Shown: positions 48,506-58,352 of the stretch, piece after piece | Layout: the number at the start of each line of letters is the position of its first letter | Numbering within the stretch: the first letter of the stretch is position 1 | Assembly: GCF_943181415.1 (NCBI RefSeq) | Contig: NZ_CALPBZ010000005.1 | Location: 401,032-465,031, forward strand | DNA: 64,000 bases | Direction: 5' to 3' | From: Microbacterium sp. Marseille-Q6648 | GTDB lineage: Bacteria > Actinomycetota > Actinomycetes > Actinomycetales > Microbacteriaceae | Made by a program: the position numbers and the translations under genes | Notes under the pieces: model-generated | Seen by the model: the letters and a program-made list of their open reading frames with translations, nothing else | What the model was told of the DNA's origin: nothing | Database searches by the model: none

Positions 48506-51500
48506 TTACGGAACGTCGACCGAGACCACGGTGCGCACCTGCGAGTCGCCGTAGCGGACGACGCCCAGGTAGTCACCGGAGGTCAGACCCGACCACGACA
48601 GCTCGTAGGACGTGGGGACGCCCTCCTCGGCCGGGAGCGGGTTCGGCGTGGCGGTGAAGTCGCCCACACCCTCGCCGCTGACGACGGCGGAGGTGAGGTC
48701 CCACGTGAACGGAGCGCTGTACGAGTACACGTGCGCCTCGACCAGGTAGGTGCCCTTCGCGGGCGCCGTGAGGGTCACGGCCTCGTCGGCGGAAGCCGTC
48801 GCCGAGGTCCACGACTCGTAGTAGCGCCAGTCGGTGGGGCCGACCACGCGGTAGACGAACAGGTCCATGTCGGACCCGGTGTCATCCGAGGAGTCGATAG
48901 CGAACTTCGCCAGCTCGGCGCCCTCTTCGACCTCGACCACGTAGTAGCTGTAGCCGTCGTCCGCTGCGCCGGTGGTCTCGTCGCCGGCCACCAGAAGCTC
49001 TTCGGGCGTGAGGCCCGCGAGGTTCAGCGGCAGGTCGCCGGTCACACCGGGCGTGATCTCGACCTCGACGGAGCCGTCGGCGCCGCTGCCCTCGACCGAC
49101 GCCGGAGCGTCGGCGGTGACGGGGAAGATCGCGATCGGCGAGCGCACCTCGGTGGTACCCGAGGTCCACGTGAGGAAGCCGGTCGTCCAGGCCTCGACGT
49201 CGGCACCGGCGTTCGTGAACGTCACGGTGAACTCCTTCGTCTCGCCCGCCTCGGCGAAGCTCAGCGAGCTGGGCTCCACCACGGCGTCGATACCGGGCAG
49301 GTCGACCGAGGCGGTGAACGTGCCGGCCTGCGTCGACGTCACCGAGCGGGTGATCGTCTGCGGGCCCGAGAGCGCGCCGATGCCCATGGAGGCGAGGTTG
49401 AGGTCGCTGGCGTCGGTGGGCTCCACCCCGAAGTCGTACAGCTCGAGACCCTGGAGGTACGACGCCCAGTCCTGCGCGTCGTTCAGGTACAGCAGACCCG
49501 GCTCGAAGTACTTCGTCGGGTCGACGTGTCCTGCTCCCTGGGCGAACGGGTCGGTGTTCTCGGAACCGTCGGCGTTGACCGAGTTGTACGCGGTCGTCAT
49601 GAGCGCCGACTTCACCTCGGCGGGCGTGGCCGTCGGGTTCTCGCCGAGGTAGAGGGCCCCGAGGCCCGCCACGTGCGGCGACGACATCGACGTACCCGAC
49701 TTGAACCCGAAGGCGGGCTCGGCGTCGGGGGCGTTGTGCTCGGCGGCGAGGATCGCCACACCGGGCGCGGTCACGTCCGGCTTGATCACGTCGCTGCCGT
49801 CGGCGAGCATCGGGCCACGGCTCGAGAAGCCGGCGACCTGGGGGGTCGGGGTCTCGACACCGGTGGTGTTCTCGCCGACCAGCGTGGCCGTCGGGTTCTC
49901 GGTGTTCTGCACGTAGTCCAGCAGAGCGTCACGGTGGGTGTGGTCGATGTGGACCGTCGGCACCGAGTGGAAGTCGTTGTCGAGCGAGCCCGGCGTGACG
50001 TTCACGAGGATCATGCCGACGCCGCCCTTCTCGGCGACCTCCTGCGACTTCTCGACGCGCGCGTTGACACCGCGGTCGCAGACGACGATCTTGCCGTCGA
50101 CCTTGGCCGCGTCGAGCGTGCCGAGAAGGCACAGCTCGGCGTCGGCAGCGGTCGCGCCGGCTGCCGCGACATCACCCGAGTACACGACGTCGTCGGTGAT
50201 CGACTCGCCGAACGGCACGGTGACCGAGGCGCCGGCGGCCTGGAAGCCGTTCGGCAGCTCGACGGTGCCCTCATAGGTGGGGATCGTCGATGCGGCGACC
50301 GTCATGTACCACGGCGAGGCGTGGTCGGCGGTCGATGCGTCCGGACCGGAGTTGCCGGCGCTGACCGAGACGAACACGCCTGCGGCTGCCGCGTTGAAGA
50401 ACGAGATGTCGTCCGGCTGCAGCACGCTCGTGGCCGAGCCGCCGCCGATGGAGTAGTTGATGACGTCCACGCCGTCGGCGACGGCCTGGTCGATGGCGCC
50501 GAGCAGGTCGCTCAGCGCGCAGATGTCATCGGCGGTGCTCAGGACGTCGGGACCGACCCAGCACGCCTTGTACGAGGCGACCTTCGCGGCCGGGGCGACA
50601 CCCGAGATCTGACCGAAGTCGATACCGGCGACCTCGGTCTCGACGCCGAAGTTGCCCGCCGCGGTGCCCGCGGTGTGCGAGCCGTGGCCGTCGCCGTCGA
50701 GCGGCGAGAGGTAGTCGGCACCGAAGTCGAAGCCGGCAGCCTGCGCGCCGGACGAGAAGTACTGCGCACCGATCAGCTTGGTGTTGTAGTCCTGCTTGCT
50801 CCAGCCCTCGCCGGCGACCCGCTTGGAGCGGAAGATGTTGCCGTCGGACTTGCGGAACAGCACGTGGTTGCCGTCGATGTAGGGCTTCGCGCCCGGCTTT
50901 CCGAGGAGCTTCTCGCCCGCGAACGAGGGGTTGTCGGCCGCGATGCCGGTGTCGACGACACCCACCACGACGCCGTCGCCCGAGGACTCCACTCCGCCGA
51001 CCTCGTCCCAGACCCCGCCGCTGCCGTCGGGGAACGAGCCGAGACCGAGGAACTCGGTCGAGGGGATCGCCTGCGGGTGCCGGATCTCGTCGGCGTACAC
51101 GCCGAGGACGTCCTTGCTGCCGCGCAGCTCGGCGACCTCGTCGCCGGTCAGGTCGGCGGTGAAGCCGTTGAGGGTGATCTGGTAGCTGGCGGCGGCCTCG
51201 ACGCCCACGCTCTCGGCGAGCTTGCGCTGCTCGTTCTTGAGGTGCGCGACGTACTTCTGCGAGTTGGGCGTCGCGGCATCCAGCTGCGTGCCCTTGGCGG
51301 GCTTGGTGGGCGCGATGCCGGGCGTGCCGCCTTCGTACGTCGCCAGCGGCGCGTCCTTCAGCAGCACGATGTAGTGGCCGTCGGGCGCATCGATCGGGAT
51401 GGGTCTGTTCACCTCCTCGGAACTCGCGCCGAAGCTTGCTGTGGCTGTTCCGGTGAACAGTGCGGCGAGTGTGACGACCGCAGCTGCCCTGACGGAGGAT

Positions 51501-51508
51501 CGACCCAT
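48506..51508 (-). CDS. Secreted subtilisin-like (S8) serine protease
   Basis: This 1000-aa protein has a signal peptide (1-30), an I9 propeptide (about 45-140) and an S8 catalytic domain with Asp186 in VVDTGIA, His275 in GHGSHTAG and Ser607 in GTSMSSPH. A PA-like insert lies at about 395-530 (LCLLGTLDAAKVDGKIVVC). FN3-like and jelly-roll-like C-terminal domains follow, resembling actinobacterial and plant subtilases. ATG 51508 follows GGGGGG. The unusual length and beta-rich C-terminus suggest an extracellular, surface-acting protease. Confidence 0.94.
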   Translation of the reverse strand: MGRSSVRAAAVVTLAALFTGTATASFGASSEEVNRPIPIDAPDGHYIVLLKDAPLATYEGGTPGIAPTKPAKGTQLDAATPNSQKYVAHLKNEQRKLAESVGVEAAASYQITLNGFTADLTGDEVAELRGSKDVLGVYADEIRHPQAIPSTEFLGLGSFPDGSGGVWDEVGGVESSGDGVVVGVVDTGIAADNPSFAGEKLLGKPGAKPYIDGNHVLFRKSDGNIFRSKRVAGEGWSKQDYNTKLIGAQYFSSGAQAAGFDFGADYLSPLDGDGHGSHTAGTAAGNFGVETEVAGIDFGQISGVAPAAKVASYKACWVGPDVLSTADDICALSDLLGAIDQAVADGVDVINYSIGGGSATSVLQPDDISFFNAAAAGVFVSVSAGNSGPDASTADHASPWYMTVAASTIPTYEGTVELPNGFQAAGASVTVPFGESITDDVVYSGDVAAAGATAADAELCLLGTLDAAKVDGKIVVCDRGVNARVEKSQEVAEKGGVGMILVNVTPGSLDNDFHSVPTVHIDHTHRDALLDYVQNTENPTATLVGENTTGVETPTPQVAGFSSRGPMLADGSDVIKPDVTAPGVAILAAEHNAPDAEPAFGFKSGTSMSSPHVAGLGALYLGENPTATPAEVKSALMTTAYNSVNADGSENTDPFAQGAGHVDPTKYFEPGLLYLNDAQDWASYLQGLELYDFGVEPTDASDLNLASMGIGALSGPQTITRSVTSTQAGTFTASVDLPGIDAVVEPSSLSFAEAGETKEFTVTFTNAGADVEAWTTGFLTWTSGTTEVRSPIAIFPVTADAPASVEGSGADGSVEVEITPGVTGDLPLNLAGLTPEELLVAGDETTGAADDGYSYYVVEVEEGAELAKFAIDSSDDTGSDMDLFVYRVVGPTDWRYYESWTSATASADEAVTLTAPAKGTYLVEAHVYSYSAPFTWDLTSAVVSGEGVGDFTATPNPLPAEEGVPTSYELSWSGLTSGDYLGVVRYGDSQVRTVVSVDVP

Positions 51509-51638
51509 TTGTGGCCCCCCAAGGGTGGTGTTCTGAGAGATGTTGCGCGGCGTCTTCGGCGCGCAACGAATGCAAACGTAACTCACAGGGTCCATTCAGT
51601 GAACGGCCGATTTGTGAGAATCGTATGAGAGCCGCCGG

Positions 51639-51644
51639 TAGCAT
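51639..51644 (+). promoter_or_regulatory. -10 element of leaderless ykoE-like gene
   Basis: TAGCAT lies 7 nt before GTG 51652. Confidence 0.45.
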
Positions 51645-51651
51645 TGAGCGG

Positions 51652-52200
51652 GTGGGCCACCCATCCCGACTGTCGACGAGCATTCTGCTCACGTGCGCGG
51701 CCATCGGGGTCGCGACGGGCATTCTGCAGGCAGCGGCGGGCGCGATCAGCGGTCCGATCTCAGCCGCGGTGCCGATCGTCTACGGCCTCGTTCTCGGCAT
51801 CCACGTGCTGCCGGGAGTCATCGCGCAGGAACTGCTGCGGGCCCCGTGGGTCGCCCTCGTGACGCACCTGGTCGCGGCCCTCGTCGCCAGCGCCGTCGTC
51901 CCCCTGTGGATCGGACGCTACGTGGGCACGGCGCTGCTGATCGGCGCCCTGCAGGAGGGCATCGCGGCGCTCGCGCGCTACCGACGATGGGAGCCGTGGC
52001 GCTTCTTCGTCTCGGCCGTCATCGTCGGGGCGGTCATCGCCGTCGCCATCTGGTTCGCCGCCGACGTCGCGCGCTTCCCGTTCTGGGGCCAGGCCGTCTA
52101 CGTCGCGCTCTTCGCCGTCGGCCCCGTCGCGTGGACGGCGGTCGGCCTCGGCGCCGGCGCAGCCCTGCGCCGCGCGGGAGTGCCCCGCCGCCGCGTCTGA
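51652..52200 (+). CDS. ykoE: ECF transporter S component, YkoE family
   Basis: This 182-aa membrane protein has about six TM helices and the YkoE-type centre AAVPIVYGLVLGIHVLPGVI followed by LLRAPWVALVTHLVAALVA. In B. subtilis YkoE is the substrate-binding subunit of an ECF transporter for the thiamine precursor hydroxymethylpyrimidine. GTG 51652 is 7 nt from a TAGCAT -10; an ATG at 51625 in frame is the alternative. It is followed by two ATPase modules and an EcfT-like gene, the YkoE-D-C order. Confidence 0.75.
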   Translation: MGHPSRLSTSILLTCAAIGVATGILQAAAGAISGPISAAVPIVYGLVLGIHVLPGVIAQELLRAPWVALVTHLVAALVASAVVPLWIGRYVGTALLIGALQEGIAALARYRRWEPWRFFVSAVIVGAVIAVAIWFAADVARFPFWGQAVYVALFAVGPVAWTAVGLGAGAALRRAGVPRRRV

Positions 52201-52221
52201 CTCCGCGTTCCGGCGACGGGC

Positions 52222-52227
52222 TAGCGT
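52222..52227 (+). promoter_or_regulatory. -10 element before first ECF ATPase
   Basis: TAGCGT lies 7 nt before GTG 52235, an internal leaderless promoter candidate 34 nt after ykoE. Confidence 0.4.
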
Positions 52228-52234
52228 GGAGCGC

Positions 52235-53193
<959 letters not shown>

Positions 53194-53197
<4 letters not shown>

Positions 53198-53997
53198 ACG
53201 GCCTCACGGTGCGCCGCGGACGCACCGCCGTGCTGCACGACGTCGACCTGGAGGTCCGCGCCGGCGAGTTCACCGCGATCGTCGGAGCCAACGGCGCCGG
53301 CAAGACGACGCTGCTGCAGGCGATCGCCGGCGTCATCCGGCCTCCGCGCGGCACCGTCCGCGTCGCCGGTCGCGATGTCGCCCGCACGGATGCGCGCCGA
53401 CTGTCGGATCGCATCGGGTTCGTCTTCCAGAACCCCGAGCATCAGTTCATCGCGCACACGGCCTTCGACGAGCTCGCGCACGGGCTTCGCGTGCGTCGGA
53501 TGCCGGAGCACGACGTCCGCGCGCGCACCCTGGCGATGCTCGACCGGTTCGGGCTGGCCGACCACCGCGACGTCCATCCGTTCCAGCTGTCGGGAGGACA
53601 GAAGCGACGGCTGTCGGTGGGGACCGCGCTCATCACCGGAGCCCCGGTGCTCGCCCTGGACGAGCCGACGTTCGGCCAGGACCGCTCGCGAGCCGACGAA
53701 CTCCTGGCGCTCCTGCGCGAGCTGCACGACGAGGGCACCACGGTGCTCGTGGTCACCCACGACATGCAGCTGGTCACCGATCATGCCGACCGCACCGTCG
53801 TCCTGGCCGGGGGCCGCATCCTGCGCGTGGGCGACACCGACGCGGTGTTCGCCGACGACGACCTCATCGAGCGATCGGGACTGCTTCCCCCTCCGCTGCG
53901 CCGCGCGCTGCGCGATCTGTCCTCGCACCCCGCCCTGGCGGAAGTGACACGGATCGCCGATCTGCCGGACGAGCCGACCGCGGCGGTGCCGCTGTGA
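53194..53997 (+). CDS. ECF transporter ATPase 2 (second half of split YkoD)
   Basis: This 267-aa ABC ATPase starts at GTG 53194, inside the stop codon of ATPase 1 (GTGA). It has Walker A GANGAGKTTLLQAIAGVI, Q-loop VFQNPEHQFIAHTAFDELAHG, canonical LSGGQKRRLSVGTALI, Walker B VLALDEPTFGQD and VTHDMQLV. The frame is open upstream through the GCC repeat as poly-Ala, so a -1 slip or sequencing error could give a single fused YkoD. EcfT starts in the next GTGA overlap. Confidence 0.87.
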
Positions 53998-54845
53998 CCG
54001 CCACCGGACCAGTGCTGACATCGCAGGGCGCGCGCTCGCGAATGGACCCGTACGCCGAACGCGTCCGCGCGTCACCGCTGCGGTTCCTCTACGGGCTCAA
54101 TCCGCTGGCGAAGCTGCTGGCCCCGCTCCCCGCGATGGTGCTGCTGGCGTTCGTGCGCGATCTCGCCACACCGGCGGCGTTCCTGGCGCTGACGTACGCG
54201 GTGCTCCTGGTCGGGGTGAGCATCACCCCGCGACTGCTGGTCGTGCTCCTGGCGCTGGTCCCCGCCGCCGCGGTCTCGATCGGATTCGGGTTCTCGCTGT
54301 GGATCGACCCGAGCGGCGTCGACCAGTCCCTGGTGGTGTGGCGCGTCGGGTCGTGGACGCTCTACGGCGGTGCGCTGCTGGTCGGCTTCGCCACCGGCCT
54401 GCGGATCGCCGCGATCATCGCCCTCGCACTCATCGCCGGACTGTCCACGACCGGACCGGACCTCGTCCGGGCGGCGGTCCAGCAGCTGCGTGTGCCCTAC
54501 CGCATCGGCTACACCGCTCTCGCGGCCTTCCGTTTCGTCCCGCGTTTCGGGCACGAACTCGAGGTCATCCGCCACGCCCACCGCGTCCGCGGCGCCCACG
54601 GCGGCCGCGGACCCCTTGCCGCGGCCGCACGCTGGTCGGGCTATCTCGTACCGCTGCTGGCCGGTGCGATCCGTCACGCAGAGCGGGTCGCCCTCGCGAT
54701 GGACGCGCGCGCCTTCGGAGCGCACCCCGACCGCACCGAGAGGCACCTCGTGCCGTGGCGCGTCCGGGACGGCGTGTTCACCGCGGCCTTCGTCGCGGCA
54801 TCCGGGGCGATCTTCTGGGTGCTCTTCCCGTGGGGAGCGGCCTGA
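53994..54845 (+). CDS. ECF transporter transmembrane component (EcfT/YkoC-like)
   Basis: This 283-aa membrane protein has five or six TM helices in the region 30-150 and again near the C-terminus. Its coupling-helix region VIRHAHRVRGAHGGRG and LALAMDARAFG match the A-R-G/A-R-x motifs EcfT uses to dock the ATPases. It starts with a GTGA overlap after ATPase 2 and completes the S-A-A-T transporter. It converges on the acyl-CoA dehydrogenase gene 3 nt away. Confidence 0.88.
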   Translation: MTATGPVLTSQGARSRMDPYAERVRASPLRFLYGLNPLAKLLAPLPAMVLLAFVRDLATPAAFLALTYAVLLVGVSITPRLLVVLLALVPAAAVSIGFGFSLWIDPSGVDQSLVVWRVGSWTLYGGALLVGFATGLRIAAIIALALIAGLSTTGPDLVRAAVQQLRVPYRIGYTALAAFRFVPRFGHELEVIRHAHRVRGAHGGRGPLAAAARWSGYLVPLLAGAIRHAERVALAMDARAFGAHPDRTERHLVPWRVRDGVFTAAFVAASGAIFWVLFPWGAA

Positions 54846-54848
54846 CCG

Positions 54849-56012
54849 CTACTTCTTCCCGGCGAGCTGACGACCGACGATCTCGCGCATGATCTCGTTG
54901 GTGCCGCCGTAGATGCGGTGCACGCGTGCGTCGAGGAACGCGCGGGCGATCGGATACTCGGTGATGTAGCCGTAGCCGCCGTGCAGCTGCACGCACGTGT
55001 CGAGGATCTCCCACTCGCGCTCGGTCGCCCAGAACTTCACCTTCGCGGCCTCCTCGGCCGAGAGCTTGCCGTCCTTGTATGCCAGGAGCGCGCGGTCGGT
55101 GTACGCCCACAGCGCGTCGACGGTCGCGGCGACGTCCGCGAGCTGGAACCGGGTGTTCTGGAAGTCGATGATCCGCTGACCGAAGGCCTCGCGGTCCTTC
55201 GTGTAGGCGATCGTCCAGTCGAGGGCGGCCTGAGCGGCCGCGGCACCGGCGACACCGATCGAGAGGCGCTCGAGCGGCAGGTTCATCATGAGCTGAACGA
55301 AGCCCAAGCCCTCTTTTCCGCTGATCAGGTTGGCCTCGGGCACGAACACGTCGCTGAAGGACAGCTCGGCGGTGTCGTGACCCTGGAAGCCCATCTTGTG
55401 CAGCTTCTTGCCGTGGTCGAAGCCGGCCATGCCGCTCTCGAGGATCAGCAGGCTGAACGCGTCGGGACGGCTCCCCTCGCCGGTCTTGACGAACGTCACG
55501 ACCATGTCGGCGGTCTTGCCCGACGAGATGAAGGTCTTCGCGCCGTTGACGATGTAGCCGCCGTCGACCTTCTTCGCTGTCGTCTTGATGCCTCGCAGGT
55601 CGCTGCCGGCACCGGGCTCGGTCATCGCCAGTGCGCCGAGGATCTCGCCGGTGGCCATGCCGGGCAGCCACTTCTGCTTCTGCTCCTGGGTGCCCATGTG
55701 CACGATGTAGGGCACGGCGAGGTCGTCCTGGATGCCGAACGCACCGGCGAGCGACCCGGCGCCGGCGGCGATGACCTCTTCCATGACCACGGTGCGGAAG
55801 CGGTAGTCCTGCAGCATCCCCGCGCCGCCGAACTCCTCGGGGACCGAGAGGCCGATGATGCCGGCGTCGCCCGCGGCACGCATCGTCTGCCGGTCGATCT
55901 CGCCGGCCGCGTCCCACTGCTCGCGCTTCTCGTTCGTGACGTAGCGCTTGCAGAACTCCTTCACGACGTCTCGGAACGCCTCGTGGTCCTCGTCGTAGAT
56001 GTCGCGTTCCAT
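54849..56012 (-). CDS. Acyl-CoA dehydrogenase
   Basis: This 387-aa FAD enzyme has ALAMTEPGAGSDLRGIKTTA, the substrate region LPLERLSIGVAG, FQLADVAATVD and CVQLHGGYGYITEYPIAR, ending RIYGGTNEIMREIVGRQL. The YGGT box (not YEGT) with a helix-G Glu (in LPLERL) is the arrangement of long-chain and isovaleryl-CoA dehydrogenases. The start is ATG 56012 with GAGAGGAAC upstream. It introduces the alpha,beta double bond in acyl-CoA, passing electrons to ETF. Confidence 0.93.
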   Translation of the reverse strand: MERDIYDEDHEAFRDVVKEFCKRYVTNEKREQWDAAGEIDRQTMRAAGDAGIIGLSVPEEFGGAGMLQDYRFRTVVMEEVIAAGAGSLAGAFGIQDDLAVPYIVHMGTQEQKQKWLPGMATGEILGALAMTEPGAGSDLRGIKTTAKKVDGGYIVNGAKTFISSGKTADMVVTFVKTGEGSRPDAFSLLILESGMAGFDHGKKLHKMGFQGHDTAELSFSDVFVPEANLISGKEGLGFVQLMMNLPLERLSIGVAGAAAAQAALDWTIAYTKDREAFGQRIIDFQNTRFQLADVAATVDALWAYTDRALLAYKDGKLSAEEAAKVKFWATEREWEILDTCVQLHGGYGYITEYPIARAFLDARVHRIYGGTNEIMREIVGRQLAGKK

Positions 56013-56324
56013 TCGTGTGTTCCTCTCGTCGTCGAGCCGTCGCAGATCCCCGGCGCTGGCATCAGATCCCACTTCCCATGGTACGCAGTTTCACTGGACC
56101 TCGTCGTTCGGCCGCGGTGACCGACCTGCGCGCGTCGCGACGAGCGGAGGACGATCGGCCCACCGGAGGAGCATTCACGCCCTTCCCGTCCTCCCCACGG
56201 CCACGGCTCCTCCCGCGGAGGCCGCGAGCGGAGGTCGACAACACGGATGCCGCGCCCGGCCACCGGTTTCGATAGGGTCCGCGCCGCACTTGACTCCGAT
56301 TCGGTCATATGTTCGACTGTGGAG
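56013..56324. other. Divergent intergenic region with repeat element
   Basis: This 312-bp gap between the acyl-CoA dehydrogenase and radical SAM gene starts holds the 68-bp repeat copy 3 (56146-56213) and a possible promoter TATGTT (56308-56313) for the radical SAM gene. No gene is supported. Confidence 0.6.
56146..56213. repeat. 68-bp inverted GGAGGA-19 element, copy 3
   Basis: GGAGGA occurs at 56146 and 56165 (19 nt apart) around cgatcgGCCCACC. The complement TCCTCC occurs at 56189 and 56208 (19 nt apart) around gccgtgGCCGTGG. Total length is 68 bp, exactly as in copy 1. Confidence 0.8.
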
Positions 56325-57389
56325 ATGCGGTGGCAGGGACAGCAGTTGGGGCAGGCGGATGCCGCGGCGCTGCCGGGCCTCGAGAAGCTGAACTCGCTGG
56401 TGCGCTCGGTCACCACCCCCGACTTCGCAGACGTGACGTTCCATGAGGTGCTCTGCAAGTCCGCGCTCAACCACGTGCCGTCGTCGTCGGCGATGCCATT
56501 CAACTGGACGGTCAACCCGTACCGGGGATGCAGTCATGCCTGCAGTTACTGCTTCGCTCGGGGAACGCACGAGTACCTCGAGCTCGACGCCGGTCGTGAC
56601 TTCGACACCCAGGTGATCGTGAAGATCAACGTCGAAGAGGTGCTCCGCCGAGAACTGGCCCGCGGCGCGTGGCAGCACGAGTCCGTCGCGCTCGGCACCA
56701 ACACCGACCCGTACCAGCGGGCCGAAGGACGGTACCGGCTCATGCCGGGCATCGTGAGCGCGCTCACCGAATCGGGGACGCCGTTCTCGGTCCTCACCAA
56801 GGGCACGCTGCTGCGAAGGGATCTGCCGCTGCTCCGCGACGCCGCGGCATCCGTGCCCGTCTCGCTGGCGATGTCGATCGCGGTGTTCGACGACGAGCTG
56901 CAGAAGCTCGTCGAACCCGGGACGCCGAGCGCGTCCGCCCGGCTCGATACGGTGCGGGCGGCGACCGAGGCGGGCTTCCGCGTCACGGTGTTCCTCATGC
57001 CGATCCTTCCGCACCTGACCGATTCGGTCGCCGCGATCGACCACGCGCTGGGTCGCATCCGCGAGGCGGGGGCGGTCCGCGTCATCTACGGAGCGCTGCA
57101 CCTGCGCCCCGGTGCGAAGCAGTGGTTCTTCACGTGGCTTCAGCAGCACCGTCCCGACCTCGTCCCCGCCTACCGCGGGCTCTACCCGGGCGCCTCGGCG
57201 AACGCGCCGAAGCCCTACCGCGCGTGGCTGGCGAAGCGCGTGAGACCGCTCCTGCGCGTGCACCGCCTCGACGGACGCGAAGAGGACGAGAACCCTCGCG
57301 GCCCTGCGCGGGCGTCGTCGCCGGGTCCGGTGATCACGACGTCCCGAGGCCGCGCAACGGCATCCGAATCGGCGATCGCGCTGTTCTGA
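56325..57389 (+). CDS. Rv2578c-family radical SAM protein
   Basis: This 354-aa radical SAM enzyme has the 4Fe-4S triad in YRGCSHACSYCFARGTHEY (C-x3-C-x2-C) near residue 70 and the family GTNTDPYQRAEGRYRLM. The start (MRWQGQQLGQAD) matches the N-terminal M-R-W of this actinobacterial family. ATG 56325 is chosen; GTG 56319, 5 nt after TATGTT, is possible. The reaction is unknown. It is followed 17 nt later by a membrane protein gene. Confidence 0.88.
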   Translation: MRWQGQQLGQADAAALPGLEKLNSLVRSVTTPDFADVTFHEVLCKSALNHVPSSSAMPFNWTVNPYRGCSHACSYCFARGTHEYLELDAGRDFDTQVIVKINVEEVLRRELARGAWQHESVALGTNTDPYQRAEGRYRLMPGIVSALTESGTPFSVLTKGTLLRRDLPLLRDAAASVPVSLAMSIAVFDDELQKLVEPGTPSASARLDTVRAATEAGFRVTVFLMPILPHLTDSVAAIDHALGRIREAGAVRVIYGALHLRPGAKQWFFTWLQQHRPDLVPAYRGLYPGASANAPKPYRAWLAKRVRPLLRVHRLDGREEDENPRGPARASSPGPVITTSRGRATASESAIALF

Positions 57390-57394
57390 GATGT

Positions 57395-57400
57395 CAGGAT
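57395..57400 (+). promoter_or_regulatory. -10 element of leaderless membrane-protein gene
   Basis: CAGGAT lies 6 nt before GTG 57407. Confidence 0.35.
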
Positions 57401-57406
57401 GGCGGA

Positions 57407-58342
57407 GTGGCAGACTCCGGCGTCGATGAATTGAGGATGCTGCGTGCCCGCGCCTACGGGCCGAACGCCGACATCCATGACGACGAGGCCGCCCTCGCCC
57501 GCCTCCACGAACTCGAGGACGAAGCACGCCTCATGGCCCGCCCGCGGATGACCGACGCACGGCCTGCTGCAGGAGGGACCGCGCGGCCGACGTCGCCGAC
57601 CGCAGCGCCCGAGGATCCGCTCGCCGCCTTCGCGCCGCTTCTCGGCGAGGGTCACGACTCCACGTCGCCCGACGCCCGGTCTTCGACTCCCGCTCATGCG
57701 CCATCCGAGATCGCCGCTGTCGGGCCCCGCCATCCCGACACCGATCCCGATCCCGATCCCGAGACCGGGAGGACGGTGGACGGCGCGGAACCGACACCCA
57801 GCGCGACAGACCGCAACCGCGAGTCCGAGCCCGCGGATCACGCCGGCTCGGCGAGCCCGGCGCGACGCCGCGGGGTGCGCTCCCTCACCGCCAAGCGGCT
57901 GGGCCTGTTGTGGGCGGTGTCGCTCATCGCGACGGCACTGGTCGCCTCGGGCGTGACGCTGGCGATCACGAGCACGGGCGCCCCGCAGGTCGCGCTTCTC
58001 AGCGTGAACGAGGATGACGACTGGCCGGACGACCTGTTCGGCGAGAAGCCGCCGGGGGCTCAGCGCTTCGACGACTTCGCCGGGCTCATCGTCGTCTCGG
58101 TGCCGGGCTGGGGCTCGACCGAGTCGGCCCCGTGCCTCTATGTACTGGCGCCGTCCTCATCGCAGGGGACCGTGTCGACCGGCGGCTGCGCCGCCGGGGA
58201 GTTCCCCGCCGCGGGTGCGCTCACGGTGACCGGATCGACGCCGAGCGAACTGCGCGACCGATTCCGGGTGGGGACGTCGCTGCAGTTCGTCCTCGACGGC
58301 TCCCGCGTGAGGGTCTACTCGGACGGCGCCCCGCGCGAGTAG
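57407..58342 (+). CDS. Single-pass membrane protein, unrecognised
   Basis: This 311-aa protein has an N-terminal cytosolic helix resembling small actinobacterial antisigma or scaffold regions (VDELRMLRARAYGPNADIHDDEAALARL). A long disordered Pro/Ser/Asp linker (about 50-155, with PDTDPDPDPETG) follows. One TM helix sits near 165-190 (LGLLWAVSLIATALVASG), followed by a ~110-aa extracellular domain with VVSVPGWGSTESAPCLYV and one Cys pair. Family not recognised. GTG 57407 is 6 nt after CAGGAT. It converges on the DEAD-box helicase. Confidence 0.75.
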   Translation: MADSGVDELRMLRARAYGPNADIHDDEAALARLHELEDEARLMARPRMTDARPAAGGTARPTSPTAAPEDPLAAFAPLLGEGHDSTSPDARSSTPAHAPSEIAAVGPRHPDTDPDPDPETGRTVDGAEPTPSATDRNRESEPADHAGSASPARRRGVRSLTAKRLGLLWAVSLIATALVASGVTLAITSTGAPQVALLSVNEDDDWPDDLFGEKPPGAQRFDDFAGLIVVSVPGWGSTESAPCLYVLAPSSSQGTVSTGGCAAGEFPAAGALTVTGSTPSELRDRFRVGTSLQFVLDGSRVRVYSDGAPRE

Positions 58343-58352
58343 ATCCTCCCCA